From Bryobacteraceae bacterium (lineage in GTDB: Bacteria > Acidobacteriota > Terriglobia > Bryobacterales > Bryobacteraceae), in contig JANXXV010000392.1 of assembly GCA_025350445.1 (NCBI GenBank), positions 1 through 36,992 of the forward strand: 36,992 nucleotides of DNA. Direction: 5' to 3'. The notes beneath the pieces were generated by a model, which saw only the letters and a program-made list of their open reading frames with translations, was not told where the DNA came from and searched no databases. The position numbers and the translations under genes were made by a program. Shown here piece after piece: positions 8,462-17,254 of this stretch (position 1 is the first letter of the stretch; the number at the start of each line of letters is the position of its first letter).

Positions 8462-8936
8462 TTACGTGGCTTGGTACGCCGGCCACAAGATCGGAGGCTC
8501 TTTGCTAATTAGCCAGATGTAGGTGTAACGCTGGCCGCAGTGGTGCCAGTGCTCGCCGTAGGCGAAGGTGAGGAACTGCCAGCCGGGAGACGTTCCGAAT
8601 GGTGATTCTACGTGGGCGGCCAGCTGCTGCTCCGTGACAACCGCAAACGCTTCGTCCGCCGCCTTGTGGCATTCGATGGTGAATTGCGGGGCTGCGGCTT
8701 CCGGTTTCTCTGGAATGGTGGCGTTTTTCTTTTCGTCCGAAACACGGCCACCGCGGACGCCTTCCGCCAGGCTCCGCTCCACTCCGTAGGTGTGCAGATC
8801 AGCTCGCGAACGGAACGTATGCCGGATTGCGGGCGGAAATCGAGATCGGCATCGCTGAACGATCTGATCAGTTTCAGGGTGACGCCCTGAACCATCTGGA
8901 ATTAGCCGCGCCGGCAGGAGATCATCTGCGGAAGAT
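8462..8936 (-). pseudogene. DinB family protein, decayed copy
   Basis: Remnant of a DinB-superfamily four-helix protein, a putative metal-dependent enzyme of the DinB/YfiT type. Compared with the sister copy at 10935-11431 it has three lesions. The expected start ATG is ATC (8934-8936). A TAT codon has become TAA (8902-8904, in RG*FQMV). One base is missing near 8797, between RSVRELI and TYGVERSLAEG. The rest stays readable, including SPFGTSPGWQFLTFAYGEHWHHCGQ, which keeps the conserved C-terminal histidines, and the ending KEPPILW. It can no longer give a normal product. The two copies flank the PhoD-like gene, one on each side and in the same orientation. Confidence 0.85.
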
Positions 8937-9316
8937 GGGTTGCTCCTTCGGGGTTGAGCGTTCTCCTGGTCCAGGAGCTACTACGCCGCATCACGCCTAG
9001 ACCGGGCACCTGACAGCAAGGCTCGGAAGACCAACCCTCCGTGACGGAAATCTTGCCAAATCATTACAATAGGCGAGGACTGAATGCTACAACTGAGCCG
9101 CTCCTTAACGGTCACGCCAGTTGGTACTTGCACCTCGGGATCGGACGGTCCTATCCCCAGTACGGCAACGGTTTCAAAGGTGGGATCGCGTCGTGGTGTA
9201 TACTTTCGGCTGCCCTGGGGCAAGCCGGAACTGAACTTCCCGGGTTACCATGGATGCCGTTGAAAATCGGCTCCGGAGGAAGGTCAAGAGTGGATATTCC
9301 GACGCCGAGTGATTTG
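8937..9316. other. Intergenic stretch, no gene recognised
   Basis: Between the first DinB remnant and the PhoD-like gene. It holds a perfect 7-base inverted repeat, CTCCTGG (8963-8969) and CCAGGAG (8971-8977), around a single base. The PhoD reading frame stays open back to 9041, but no family sequence is recognisable before 9317. No convincing promoter was found. Confidence 0.5.
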
Positions 9317-10903
9317 ATGTCATCTTCCAGGCGGCAGTTCCTCACCCACACGCTGGGTGGAAGCGGAGTACTGCTTGCCGCCCAGCAGGGTTGGCGTCGG
9401 GGCGTCGTGCGGCACCTTCTGCCGGCGGTCAGCCATGACCGCTTGCTACTCAAGGCAAGTTTCGATCATCCTCAGTCCGCTGCCCCTGTACTGCGTGCGG
9501 GCAACCGGCGAGCGGCCGGTGTTCGCATGGACACGGCGGGCGAGTTCTATTCGTTCGACATCGCGGGCCTTGAGCCGCAGCGCACCTATCAGTTGGAGTT
9601 GCTGGATTTCCGCGGAAAGCCGCTGTGCGATCCCTGGCCGATCTCCACTTTCCCTAATAACGACGCGCAACCGAAGCGTTTCCGCCTGCTCGCCTACACT
9701 TGCGCGGGCGGCCACCCGGCCACACGGAATCCCGACACGGGCGGTCCGTACTGGGTGTCGATCGAAGCGCGGCGAAAAATGCTTACGACGGGACTTTCCT
9801 ACAAACCTGATGCCATGGTCGCAATCGGCGACCACGTCTACTGGGACTTGCGGTCGCCGAAAGGCTCTATCAATCTCGGCGATTCGCCGGTCGCGCATAA
9901 GCTGGTCGGCCAGTTCGACCGCTCCCAGCCGGCTCTAGGAACGGAGAACGAACGCAAGCTGAAACTCGTTGTGAACCCGCAGGTCTGCGATCTCTACGGA
10001 ACGCTTTTCCGCTCCACCCCCGTTTTCTTTGTTCAGGACGATCACGACTACTTCGAGAATGACGAAGCCACCGAACAGATAGTGACCTTTCCGCCGGACG
10101 ACTTCATGCTGCGGATGGCGCGGGCGACCCAACGGCTTTACTACCCGGAGTTTTTGCCCGATGCGAACCGCCCATCCGGATTGCCGAGCGCCGGCGCACC
10201 AGACCGCGCGCCCGGCGTGGCGGAATCCTTTGGAACCCTCCGCTATGGCAAGCTTCTGGAAATCATGATGTACGATTGCCGGCGCCACATCACGTTAAAA
10301 GGGCCAGCCGGTGTATTTCTCCCCGATACCGTAGAGGAGTGGCTGATGCGCCGGATGGCAGCCCAGGAGACACACCACGTCGTCAATCTGCCTTCGACAC
10401 CTGTCGGCTGGAGCGCGGGGAAATGGGGCGAGTGGTATCCTGACTTGCTGCAAGCGGACGGCAAGCTTGGGCTCGCTAAACCGAAATATTGGTGGCAGCA
10501 GGGGTGGAAGTCACAACATGACCGTCTGCTGCTGGCGGCGTCGGCCATGCAACGAATACCGCTATTTCTCAGTGGCGATCTGCACGCACTGGGTGAAGGC
10601 AGGATTCAGCGCTACGGCCAGCTCGACTTCAGCCGGAATCCGGTTGTCACGGTGCTTACTGGCTCCATCGGCACCGGCCCCAAAGCCTGGCCGTCCGCCT
10701 GGCGTGGCACGCCGCCCCAGGCGCCTTCCGGCCTTGAAATCGAGGAAGGGTTAAAGCCGCTCGAAAAGAACGGCTTCTCCATTATCGACTTCACTGAGGA
10801 TCGCGTCGAGGCGCAGTTCTTCAGTTGGAAGATGGACGAACCCGAGGAACTATTGGACAACCTGAAACCGTTTCATCGCTTTACGGTAGCGCGCCGGATC
10901 TGA
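9317..10903 (+). CDS. Tat-exported PhoD-like phosphatase/phosphodiesterase
   Basis: A 528-residue alkaline phosphatase D (PhoD)-like metallophosphoesterase, a family that hydrolyses phosphoesters outside the cytoplasm. The start is taken as ATG 9317 because it gives a twin-arginine signal, SSSRRQFLTHTLGGSGVLLAA; the frame is open further upstream (ATG 9253 or 9041) without family sequence. Metal-site motifs in order are AIGDHVYWD near residue 170, QDDHDYFEND near 240 and SGDLHALGEGRI near 420. An N-terminal Ig-like segment (RTYQLELLDF) precedes the catalytic domain, as in other PhoD-type enzymes. It stands alone between two decayed DinB genes on the opposite strand. Family confidence is high; the substrate is unknown. 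Confidence 0.87.
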   Translation: MSSSRRQFLTHTLGGSGVLLAAQQGWRRGVVRHLLPAVSHDRLLLKASFDHPQSAAPVLRAGNRRAAGVRMDTAGEFYSFDIAGLEPQRTYQLELLDFRGKPLCDPWPISTFPNNDAQPKRFRLLAYTCAGGHPATRNPDTGGPYWVSIEARRKMLTTGLSYKPDAMVAIGDHVYWDLRSPKGSINLGDSPVAHKLVGQFDRSQPALGTENERKLKLVVNPQVCDLYGTLFRSTPVFFVQDDHDYFENDEATEQIVTFPPDDFMLRMARATQRLYYPEFLPDANRPSGLPSAGAPDRAPGVAESFGTLRYGKLLEIMMYDCRRHITLKGPAGVFLPDTVEEWLMRRMAAQETHHVVNLPSTPVGWSAGKWGEWYPDLLQADGKLGLAKPKYWWQQGWKSQHDRLLLAASAMQRIPLFLSGDLHALGEGRIQRYGQLDFSRNPVVTVLTGSIGTGPKAWPSAWRGTPPQAPSGLEIEEGLKPLEKNGFSIIDFTEDRVEAQFFSWKMDEPEELLDNLKPFHRFTVARRI

Positions 10904-10934
10904 CAGTTACTTTTTCAAGCGAACTTGTCATTCC

Positions 10935-11431
10935 TTAGTAGCTGTAGAGTATCGGCGGCTCTTTGCCAATCAGCCGGATATAGGTATAAAGCTGGCCCCG
11001 GTGATGCCAGTGTTCGTCATAGGCGAAGATGAAGAATGGCCAGCCGGGGAAGTTTCCAAATGGGGATTCTGCCTGCGCGGATACTTGCTCCCCGGTGACT
11101 GCCGCGAATGCTTCGTCCGCGGCCTTAGGGCATTCGACGGCGAATTGTTGCGCTGCCGCGATGGTTGTCAATGCGGCGAGCCCCAGGGCGGCTTCCGGTT
11201 TTTCCGGGATGCCGGCATTTTCCTTTTCGTCCGAAACGCGGCCGTCGCGGACGCCTTCCGCCAGGCTTCTTTCGACTGTGTAAATGTGCAGGATCAGGTT
11301 GCGAACGGAACGCACGCCGGTTGCGGACGGAAGTCGATATCGTCGTCGCCGAACGATCCGATCAGTTTCAGCGTGACGTCGTGGACCATCTGGAAATAGC
11401 CGCGCTGGCCGGTGATCATCTGTTTGAACAT
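10935..11431 (-). pseudogene. DinB family protein with one frameshift
   Basis: Second DinB-superfamily copy. It begins at ATG 11431 (MFKQMITGQRGYFQMVHD) and reads well to FRPQ. One missing base near 11320 then throws the frame; the continuation TGVRSVRNLILHIYTVERSLAEG lies in the next frame and runs cleanly to a natural end (KEPPILYSY). The conserved histidines are present (LHIYTVER, DEHWHHRGQ). Repairing one base would give about 165 residues, the normal DinB length. It is either a young pseudogene or a base-call error. A stub of a WYL-type regulator lies just upstream on the same strand, a pairing common for DinB genes. Compared with the copy at 8462-8936 it is much less decayed. Confidence 0.82.
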
Positions 11432-11448
11432 GGGTTGCTGCTTATGAA

Positions 11449-11607
11449 TTATGAGTTCAGTGTAGAGGGGTGTTGTGACAGCGTTATGTCAGCAGCGGAA
11501 TGTATTTTCAAGATTGCGGCAGCCTTGGCGGCCAGGAGTTCGGCGCGGGTTGTGCGGTTCCGTTGGAGTTCGAGAATCAGGCATGGTAGCCGGTCCGTGC
11601 GGTTCAT
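11449..11607 (-). pseudogene. Truncated N-terminus of a YafY/WYL-type HTH regulator
   Basis: From ATG 11607 the frame reads MNRTDRLPCLILELQRNRTT and then RAELLAAK. This is the usual opening of HTH_11/WYL-domain (YafY-like) transcription regulators. The sequence then departs from the family (AAAILKIHSAADITLS...), and the frame ends at 11449 after 52 codons, so the DNA-binding helix and WYL domain are gone. An internal deletion is the likely cause. The intact ancestor probably sat directly upstream of the DinB gene on the same strand. The homology is judged by eye from a short stretch, so this is moderate confidence. Confidence 0.5.
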
Positions 11608-11612
11608 GATCC

Positions 11613-13526
11613 CTACTTCAGGTATAGGCGGAACCATTCTATTGTGCGGCGCATCCGGTCGAGCTTGTGCTCGGGTTTCTCGAAGCTATGGCCTTCTCCG
11701 TCATAGACCACCAGTTGGGTAGGTACATTCAGGGCCTTCAGCGCGTGCCAGAATTCAAACGACTGCGGAGCCGGGCATTCGGAATCGCGCTCGCCCACCA
11801 GCACCAGCGTCGGCGTCTTCACGTTCCTGATGAATTCGATAGGGGAGCTTTTGGCGTAGACGGCTGGATCGTCATACACTGATGCGCCGAAGAAGGGTTT
11901 CATCCATTGATCAATGTTGTTCTGCCCGGTGTAACTCTTCCAGTTGGCGATGCCCGCTCCGGCCACCGCGGCGCTGAAGCGGTTGGTTTGCGTTACTGCC
12001 CACATAGTCATGTAGCCGCCGTAGCTCCAGCCGGTAATGCCTATTCGCTTCCCGTCCACCGGCAAGGTTCTGAGCACTTCATCTACACCGGCAAGGATGT
12101 CACGGAGGTCGCCGCCGCCGAAATCCTTTTCATTGCCTCTGGTAAAGGCTTCGCCCTGGCCGTAGCTGCCTCGGGGGTTGGGCATCAGGACAAAAAAGCC
12201 TTCGGCCGAAAGCAGACTGTAGTCCGATGCGTCCGGCCAGGCGGGGCGCTTTGACGATGACGGTCCACCGTGGGGCACCACTATCAGCGGATATCGTTTC
12301 TGGGCATCGTATTGCGCCGGGTAAAGTAGCCAGCCTTGGACCGCTATGTTATCGCTGGTCCAGTTCAGACTCTTTGCTTCGCCCCATGTCCGTCTGCGTT
12401 TCTGATTTCGATCGCTAACAGATTTCCACGCACCAATTGGACCGGACCAGACTTCCGGTGGATTCTCCCAGGAGCTGCGGATCATGGCGGAGAACTTGCC
12501 GTCGGCTGAAAGCGAGAGAGGCGAATCGTTGCCGGCTTTGATGGTTTCCGGGGACTTCCACTGGGTTTCGATCTGGCCCGATGCGATGTCGAGAGTAGCG
12601 ATAGCGGAGCCGCCGTTCAGCGCCGCTGTGAAGACAATGCGCTCGGACGAAGGCAGCCATTCCAGGCCGCTTGCCGAGAGGATCATGCCCGGGGTGAGGT
12701 TTGTTGCTTTGCCGCTACCGGGTTGCATGCTGTAGATCTCGCCTCCAACTACGCCGGCATCGCTCATCAGTCCGCCGATAAAGGCGATGGAGACGCCGTC
12801 CCGGGACCAGCGCGGCACGGCGATTTGCATGTGAGGTTCCAGAATTACAGTTGCCTTTCCGGATTTCGGTTCGACCGTATAAAGTTGCGCGATGAACCAG
12901 TTGTTGTCACCGGCGCCCTTGGCGGCGATAGCGCCGAATTGCTTGCCGTCAGGGGACCAATCGTATTCGTAAACGTAGAGATCTTCCGGGGACGCCATAC
13001 TCATCTTGCTGGTGGCGGGATCAATCAATGCGATCCGCTGCTCGTCGATTTTGGCTTCTATAAGACCCACCTCGCGCGCTGCCGGAGCCAGCGCTCCCCC
13101 TTCCTTTGCGGCGTTCTCGGTGAACAGGATGGCCAGTTGCGAACAATCGGGCGACCAGCGCGGAGAGGTGACGAACCCTTTCAAATTCGAGACTCGTTTC
13201 ACGCCGTTGGGACCGGCGGCGACAAAGACATTTAACTGTCCTTTTGTTTGCGCGTCGGAGAGGAAGGCAATGCGCTTACTGTCTGAGCACCAGGCGATTT
13301 CCGGTTCGTTGGCAGGGCCCCTCCCGGCTGTGATTCGGGCCGCGCCGATGTAGATGGCCGTCGATTTCGGGCCGAGTTCTTCCACCCACGCTACCCGCTT
13401 GCCATCCGGTGAGATCGCAGTACGTTTGATGTTTCGGACGGCACTCGCTTCCGTCAGAAGGCTCTCGAGTGACTGGGCGCTACTAATCGCCGTCAGCAGA
13501 ATTACCAGCAAGGTGTGACGATGCAT
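11613..13526 (-). CDS. Secreted S9 family prolyl oligopeptidase / acyl-aminoacyl peptidase
   Basis: A 637-residue serine peptidase of family S9. A signal peptide (MHRHTLLVILLTAISSAQS) indicates export. Residues ~25-380 form a WD40/TolB-like beta-propeller (repeated SPDGK, SWSPDGKQFG, SADGKFS elements). The C-terminal alpha/beta hydrolase domain carries Ser501 in GWSYGGYM, Asp581 in GERDSE and His613 in GEGHSF. The start at 13526 is preceded by AAAGGAA at good spacing. The gene lies 147 bases after the beta-propeller lipoprotein gene on the same strand and may be co-transcribed with it. It probably trims peptides in the periplasm. The family is certain; the subfamily (dipeptidyl aminopeptidase versus acylaminoacyl peptidase) is not. 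Confidence 0.95.
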   Translation of the reverse strand: MHRHTLLVILLTAISSAQSLESLLTEASAVRNIKRTAISPDGKRVAWVEELGPKSTAIYIGAARITAGRGPANEPEIAWCSDSKRIAFLSDAQTKGQLNVFVAAGPNGVKRVSNLKGFVTSPRWSPDCSQLAILFTENAAKEGGALAPAAREVGLIEAKIDEQRIALIDPATSKMSMASPEDLYVYEYDWSPDGKQFGAIAAKGAGDNNWFIAQLYTVEPKSGKATVILEPHMQIAVPRWSRDGVSIAFIGGLMSDAGVVGGEIYSMQPGSGKATNLTPGMILSASGLEWLPSSERIVFTAALNGGSAIATLDIASGQIETQWKSPETIKAGNDSPLSLSADGKFSAMIRSSWENPPEVWSGPIGAWKSVSDRNQKRRRTWGEAKSLNWTSDNIAVQGWLLYPAQYDAQKRYPLIVVPHGGPSSSKRPAWPDASDYSLLSAEGFFVLMPNPRGSYGQGEAFTRGNEKDFGGGDLRDILAGVDEVLRTLPVDGKRIGITGWSYGGYMTMWAVTQTNRFSAAVAGAGIANWKSYTGQNNIDQWMKPFFGASVYDDPAVYAKSSPIEFIRNVKTPTLVLVGERDSECPAPQSFEFWHALKALNVPTQLVVYDGEGHSFEKPEHKLDRMRRTIEWFRLYLK

Positions 13527-13673
13527 AGAGTTCCTTTTTCGGCAGGAACACGAAACTTTCCGGCTTCCATTCGAGACTTAAAACGAGTAGCTGAGAGTAT
13601 AACGCGCGGTGTTGTCCGCCATCAGGTTACCTGAAATTCCGCCGCTGGTTGGATGCTCCGTCCTTCTTCTGCT

Positions 13674-14960
13674 TTATTGCAGAAACTTGAAGCCCGCGGG
13701 CTTTTTTCCCACCTGAATGGTCCGCACCACCGTGTTGTTGATGGCGTCGATTTGCGTGACTGTGTCGGCCAGGAAGTTGGCGACAAAAACATGGCGTCCG
13801 CTAGGAGTAACGCCGATGGCGCGGGCCCCGTTGCCGGCCGGAATAGTGGCGATGATCGCGTATCGAGCGGTGTCAATCACCTTCAGATTGCCGCCCACCG
13901 ATTCCGAACTGGTGACGTAGGCACGGGTTCCCCTCGGATTGAATTGGATGCTCCACGCAGAGGAGACGCCGGAGATGACGGTGACTCGCGTGTTGGTTAG
14001 CGTGTCAACGACGGTCACATTGCCACTAAAATAGCTGGACACCCAAACCTGCGAGCCGTCCGGCGTCACGGCAACTCCTGCCGGAAAGCCGCCGACCGGC
14101 ACGGTTCCCACGACGGCCTTCGTTGCCAGATCCACCGTATAAAGCTGTGCCGCCGAACGCACGAAACTGGCGACGTACAAGCGCTTTCCATCCGGCGAGA
14201 TGGCAATACTTTTAGGCGTTACTTCCGGGGGCAGCGGAATTTGGTCGACGACCGTCGCGGCAATTCGATCCACTACCGCAATTCCCTGGGCGTATGCCAC
14301 GTAGACGCGCTTGCGGTCTGGAGAGAACCGGAAACCGGCGGCTTGGGCTCCGATCCGAATCTTCACGATCTTGGCGCTGCGTCCCTGATCCTGCGCCTCG
14401 CGAATCGGATCTTTCCCCTGTGCGAGCCCTTCGCCAGCGCCACTCGAAGCTGATAAAGAACCGTCGTTGGAACTGGTGAACGGTATGTCATCGTCCGGAA
14501 ACGGAGGCGGATCGGGCAGCCCGTCGAACGGGTCGGGCAAGTCGGGAGGAACGGGAAACGGAAACGGATCGTCTGGAAACGGTACGTCCCAGGGGTCGGG
14601 AAGGTCGTCGGGAGGAGGAAAATCGAAATCGTCCGGGGCCGGGAAATCGAGAGTGGGGTCAGGGGAACTGTCGCCATGCCGGGTACCCAGATTCAGCCCG
14701 CCGAAGTCCGACCGGCCGACCGGCGAAAACACGGCACCCGGCACGGGAATGCTATTCACCGGAACCACGCGGAAGCCTGTCCCAAACTGTTTGAAGCGGA
14801 TGGCAACTAATTTGCCGCCGGCGATGAGGAAGACCTTTGGCGGGTCGTTGATCCAGGAGATATTCCCCGAACCGCCCAATCCGTCGTCGCAGGCGTTGAG
14901 GGTCAGCAGGGCACCCGCCAGTCCAAGAGCAAGTAACTTTCGTTGGTTTCTCTTCTTCAT
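13674..14960 (-). CDS. Lipoprotein with Pro/Asp-rich linker and YVTN-type beta-propeller
   Basis: A 428-residue predicted lipoprotein. The signal peptide ends in the lipobox LNAC (Cys24), followed by DDGLGGSG. Residues ~105-160 are a low-complexity Pro/Asp/Phe linker (DFPPPDDLPDPWDVPFPDD), probably extended. Residues ~190-428 are a YVTN/NHL-type beta-propeller with repeats such as SPDGKRLYVASF, TPDGSQVWVSSYFSGNVTVVD and TPSGRHVFVANFLADTVTQID. Such proteins often bind partners or act as surface scaffolds; no enzymatic motif is seen. The gene begins seven bases after the stop of the TIGR03437 protein gene, so the two are very likely one transcription unit. Confidence 0.85.
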   Translation of the reverse strand: MKKRNQRKLLALGLAGALLTLNACDDGLGGSGNISWINDPPKVFLIAGGKLVAIRFKQFGTGFRVVPVNSIPVPGAVFSPVGRSDFGGLNLGTRHGDSSPDPTLDFPAPDDFDFPPPDDLPDPWDVPFPDDPFPFPVPPDLPDPFDGLPDPPPFPDDDIPFTSSNDGSLSASSGAGEGLAQGKDPIREAQDQGRSAKIVKIRIGAQAAGFRFSPDRKRVYVAYAQGIAVVDRIAATVVDQIPLPPEVTPKSIAISPDGKRLYVASFVRSAAQLYTVDLATKAVVGTVPVGGFPAGVAVTPDGSQVWVSSYFSGNVTVVDTLTNTRVTVISGVSSAWSIQFNPRGTRAYVTSSESVGGNLKVIDTARYAIIATIPAGNGARAIGVTPSGRHVFVANFLADTVTQIDAINNTVVRTIQVGKKPAGFKFLQ

Positions 14961-14967
14961 TGGGCAC

Positions 14968-16653
14968 CTAGCGAAAACTAAGATCCTTACCGGTCAACAG
15001 GACAGGCATTACGACACCGAGATCGAGGCCGGTAGCCGTGAATGTGGACGGAGCCGCCAGCGGCACCGCGCCGACGTAGAGCGATCCGCGGGATTTAGAC
15101 AGCGCGGTCCGAGAGACCGGAAGCGCTTGCAATATCTGCGATGGAATGGCCAGGGTTCCGGCCGCCGCCTGCGCCGCGCAGACGAACATTGCTTTTGCGT
15201 TCGTAGGAATATCGGAACTGCTGCCGATTACCAGTACCGTCTGGCCCGTCGGCGCGCCTGTCCAGTTGACAAACAGTGTCTGGGTCCGGTCAACACTGGC
15301 GACCTGGTCTTTGTTTGTCCACGTTAGGGCTGGGGCGATGGGAAACATTGCGCGGATTGGACCGACGTCTGCGCCACCATCGCCGTTGAGTTGGAAGTTT
15401 CCGCCATCCAGGACGGGTGTGGAGCGTGTAGTATACCCAGGAAAAGTAAAGCTGGTGCCAATGGTGGCAATGTTAACTGGTCCCGCTTTGGGACCAGCGA
15501 TGGTGCGGGCGCCTTTCGACGAAATGAGCGAAAAAGTGGAGCCGCCATTCAAGTATTTGCCTGTCGGAGCTGTCAGCAATGGATTGTCTCCGGCGAAAAA
15601 GTCTAGCGAACCTTGATAAACGGTGCAACTGCCTGCCGGAGGAAGCGAGAACAAAGGGTTGAAGGCAAACTGGCCGCCGGATTCCTGTCGAAACGTTACG
15701 CTGCCGAAATCGAGCACATCGTCAATCGGAGCGCGGCCGAGGCGATGTTGCTGATCGAAGCGAAACAGCGAAACCACTCCTGTCTTGCCGCCCGCGACCA
15801 GCGATTGCGCCAAGGCGTTTCCCGGCTCGGAACAGGCGCTGCCGTCCGCGGAGATGGCCATAGTTACGGTGTTGCTGACGATCTTCCCCTCAGTGCGGAC
15901 TTGGACGGGCACCCAGCAGCCGAGAGGTGCATCCGGCGGCACTTCGAAATTGATCTGATCCGTCCCTGGAAAACCCGGTGCGCGGCCGCTGTACGTTTTC
16001 CTTGCCGCCTTTCCGCCAACGAAAACTTCGACAGCGGTAGGCAGGTCGCCCCCGGGGGGCGCCACGTTATCGGCGTGAGTAACCGGACCCAATCCTGTCG
16101 CCCACGTGATGATGGTCTGTCCCGATTTCGCAGGTACGAGAGAAGAGTTGGTCGGCTGACTGCCGGCGTCCACATAGTTCTGAAAGATGCCAGGCCCCAT
16201 GCCGGCGCTTACGGCAAAAATACCGGTGCTGCTGTTCACCACTTGAACGGGTGACGGAAAACCCGGGATGTTGTTGAACGTGACAACAACCGAGGCAGCC
16301 CCCAACGGAGCATTTGAGGGCATGATGGCATTGATCTGGTTCGATTTCACGTAGACCGGGATTGCGTCCACCGAGATGTTTTGCTGGGTGACTTTAATAG
16401 ACACACCCGCCAGGGAGGTAGCTAGCGGTAACGAAGGGGCGCCCACGCCATCCGTGGGCCCCATCCTGTTTCCATAGATGGTGAAAAGCGACCCGCGCGC
16501 GATCGATCCGGACGGCAGTCCCGGCGTTGTTCCGCTGGCAGCGTTCACGATGCCCTTTGGAGTAATGAGTGGCTGGGCCGTCGAATGCCTTACGGCAAAG
16601 CATGCAAAAAGAAAAATCAGCCGGCAGAAAATGGGTGCGTGCCTGTTGGTCAC
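14968..16653 (-). CDS. Secreted TIGR03437-domain protein
   Basis: A 561-residue exported protein. It starts at GTG 16653 with GGAGG six bases upstream and has a signal peptide (CRLIFLFACFAVRHSTAQ). Residues ~30-265 match the Acidobacteria-enriched TIGR03437 domain: GIVNAASG...GSIARGSLFTIYGNRMGP, then TWATGLGPV and the GTDQINFEVPPDAPLGCWVPV block. The remaining ~290 residues have repeated beta-strand character (GKYLNGGSTFSLISSKG, STPVLDGGNFQLNGDGG) and no motif I recognise. The domain occurs at the C-terminus of many secreted proteins in this group but is N-terminal here. The protein is probably at the cell surface; its function is unknown. The downstream lipoprotein gene follows after seven bases. 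Confidence 0.88.
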   Translation of the reverse strand: MTNRHAPIFCRLIFLFACFAVRHSTAQPLITPKGIVNAASGTTPGLPSGSIARGSLFTIYGNRMGPTDGVGAPSLPLATSLAGVSIKVTQQNISVDAIPVYVKSNQINAIMPSNAPLGAASVVVTFNNIPGFPSPVQVVNSSTGIFAVSAGMGPGIFQNYVDAGSQPTNSSLVPAKSGQTIITWATGLGPVTHADNVAPPGGDLPTAVEVFVGGKAARKTYSGRAPGFPGTDQINFEVPPDAPLGCWVPVQVRTEGKIVSNTVTMAISADGSACSEPGNALAQSLVAGGKTGVVSLFRFDQQHRLGRAPIDDVLDFGSVTFRQESGGQFAFNPLFSLPPAGSCTVYQGSLDFFAGDNPLLTAPTGKYLNGGSTFSLISSKGARTIAGPKAGPVNIATIGTSFTFPGYTTRSTPVLDGGNFQLNGDGGADVGPIRAMFPIAPALTWTNKDQVASVDRTQTLFVNWTGAPTGQTVLVIGSSSDIPTNAKAMFVCAAQAAAGTLAIPSQILQALPVSRTALSKSRGSLYVGAVPLAAPSTFTATGLDLGVVMPVLLTGKDLSFR

Positions 16654-16776
16654 GGGCGCCTCCGGATCGAATATGAAACTGAGTGACGTAACATTGTACC
16701 CGAGAACGAATCGTTGCGGATTCGGCTGTTCCCCGCGCAGCGCTGCCCAGAGCGTCCTTATAGCAACCTCCGGGCA

Positions 16777-16802
16777 TTGACAACTTGGGTCTGCTATGTC
16801 AA
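16777..16802. promoter_or_regulatory. Inverted repeat in the divergent TIGR03437 / STAS promoter region
   Basis: TTGACA (16777-16782) and TGTCAA (16797-16802) form perfect 6-base arms 14 bases apart in the 204-base divergent region. TTGACA also equals a -35 consensus, but no good -10 lies 16-18 bases after it. A very AT-rich tract (AAAATTTATTTAAAG) follows just before the STAS gene. An operator or part of a promoter is possible. Confidence 0.3.
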
Positions 16803-16857
16803 CCTCGATCTTTCACCCTAAAATTTATTTAAAGATGTCTATTTGGAGGCAGCACCC

Positions 16858-17220
16858 ATGAGTTTAAGTGTTAAGACCCGCCAGAGCAATGGCGTATCGA
16901 TTGTCGATCTGGAAGGACGAATCACCCTGGGAGAGCCGACCGCTCTGCTTCGGGATACCGTCAAGAACGTTCTGGCGGAAGGACATAAAGACATACTTCT
17001 TAACCTTGGGCAGATTTCCTATATCGATAGCGCCGGGCTTGGCGAACTGGTGGGATGCAGTTCGACGGTTCACAACGCTGGTGGACGTTTGAAGTTGATG
17101 CAGTTGCAAAAGAAGATTTCCGATTTGATGCAGATCACCAAACTGCACACGGTTTTTGAAGTGATTGATGACGAAGCGAAGGCTGTTTCCTCGTTCGCAG
17201 CGGCTGGCGGCGCGTCCTAA
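16858..17220 (+). CDS. STAS-domain anti-sigma factor antagonist
   Basis: A 120-residue single-domain STAS protein of the SpoIIAA/RsbV type, which in partner-switching systems binds an anti-sigma kinase when unphosphorylated. The phosphorylatable serine is Ser58 in YIDSAGLGEL, and the DLEGRI...LLNL strands match the family. The start is ATG 16858 with GGAGG at 16845-16849; an upstream ATG at 16843 overlaps that ribosome site and is unlikely. The gene for an FHA-GAF-PP2C phosphatase follows after 34 bases on the same strand and would be the natural enzyme to dephosphorylate Ser58. No kinase gene lies alongside. Confidence 0.9.
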   Translation: MSLSVKTRQSNGVSIVDLEGRITLGEPTALLRDTVKNVLAEGHKDILLNLGQISYIDSAGLGELVGCSSTVHNAGGRLKLMQLQKKISDLMQITKLHTVFEVIDDEAKAVSSFAAAGGAS

Positions 17221-17254
17221 ACTTGCGGCCGGCGGATGATAAATCCGCTCTACC

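Noticed and set aside
8462..8782. Treating the first DinB frame as a short intact gene
   Set aside because: Comparison with the second copy shows that the upstream third lies in another frame with a stop and a lost start codon.
13689..13704. AAGCCCGCGGGCTTTTTT, resembling a plus-strand terminator
   Set aside because: It lies in the 3' end of the minus-strand propeller gene, no plus-strand gene precedes it, and the stem is very short.
14467..15327. 286-codon plus-strand frame rich in Gly and Ser
   Set aside because: It is the antisense of the Pro/Asp linker and adjacent genes; low-complexity DNA keeps the opposite frame open.
16777..16782. TTGACA as a -35 element for the STAS gene
   Set aside because: No acceptable -10 at 16-18 bases; kept only as part of an inverted repeat.
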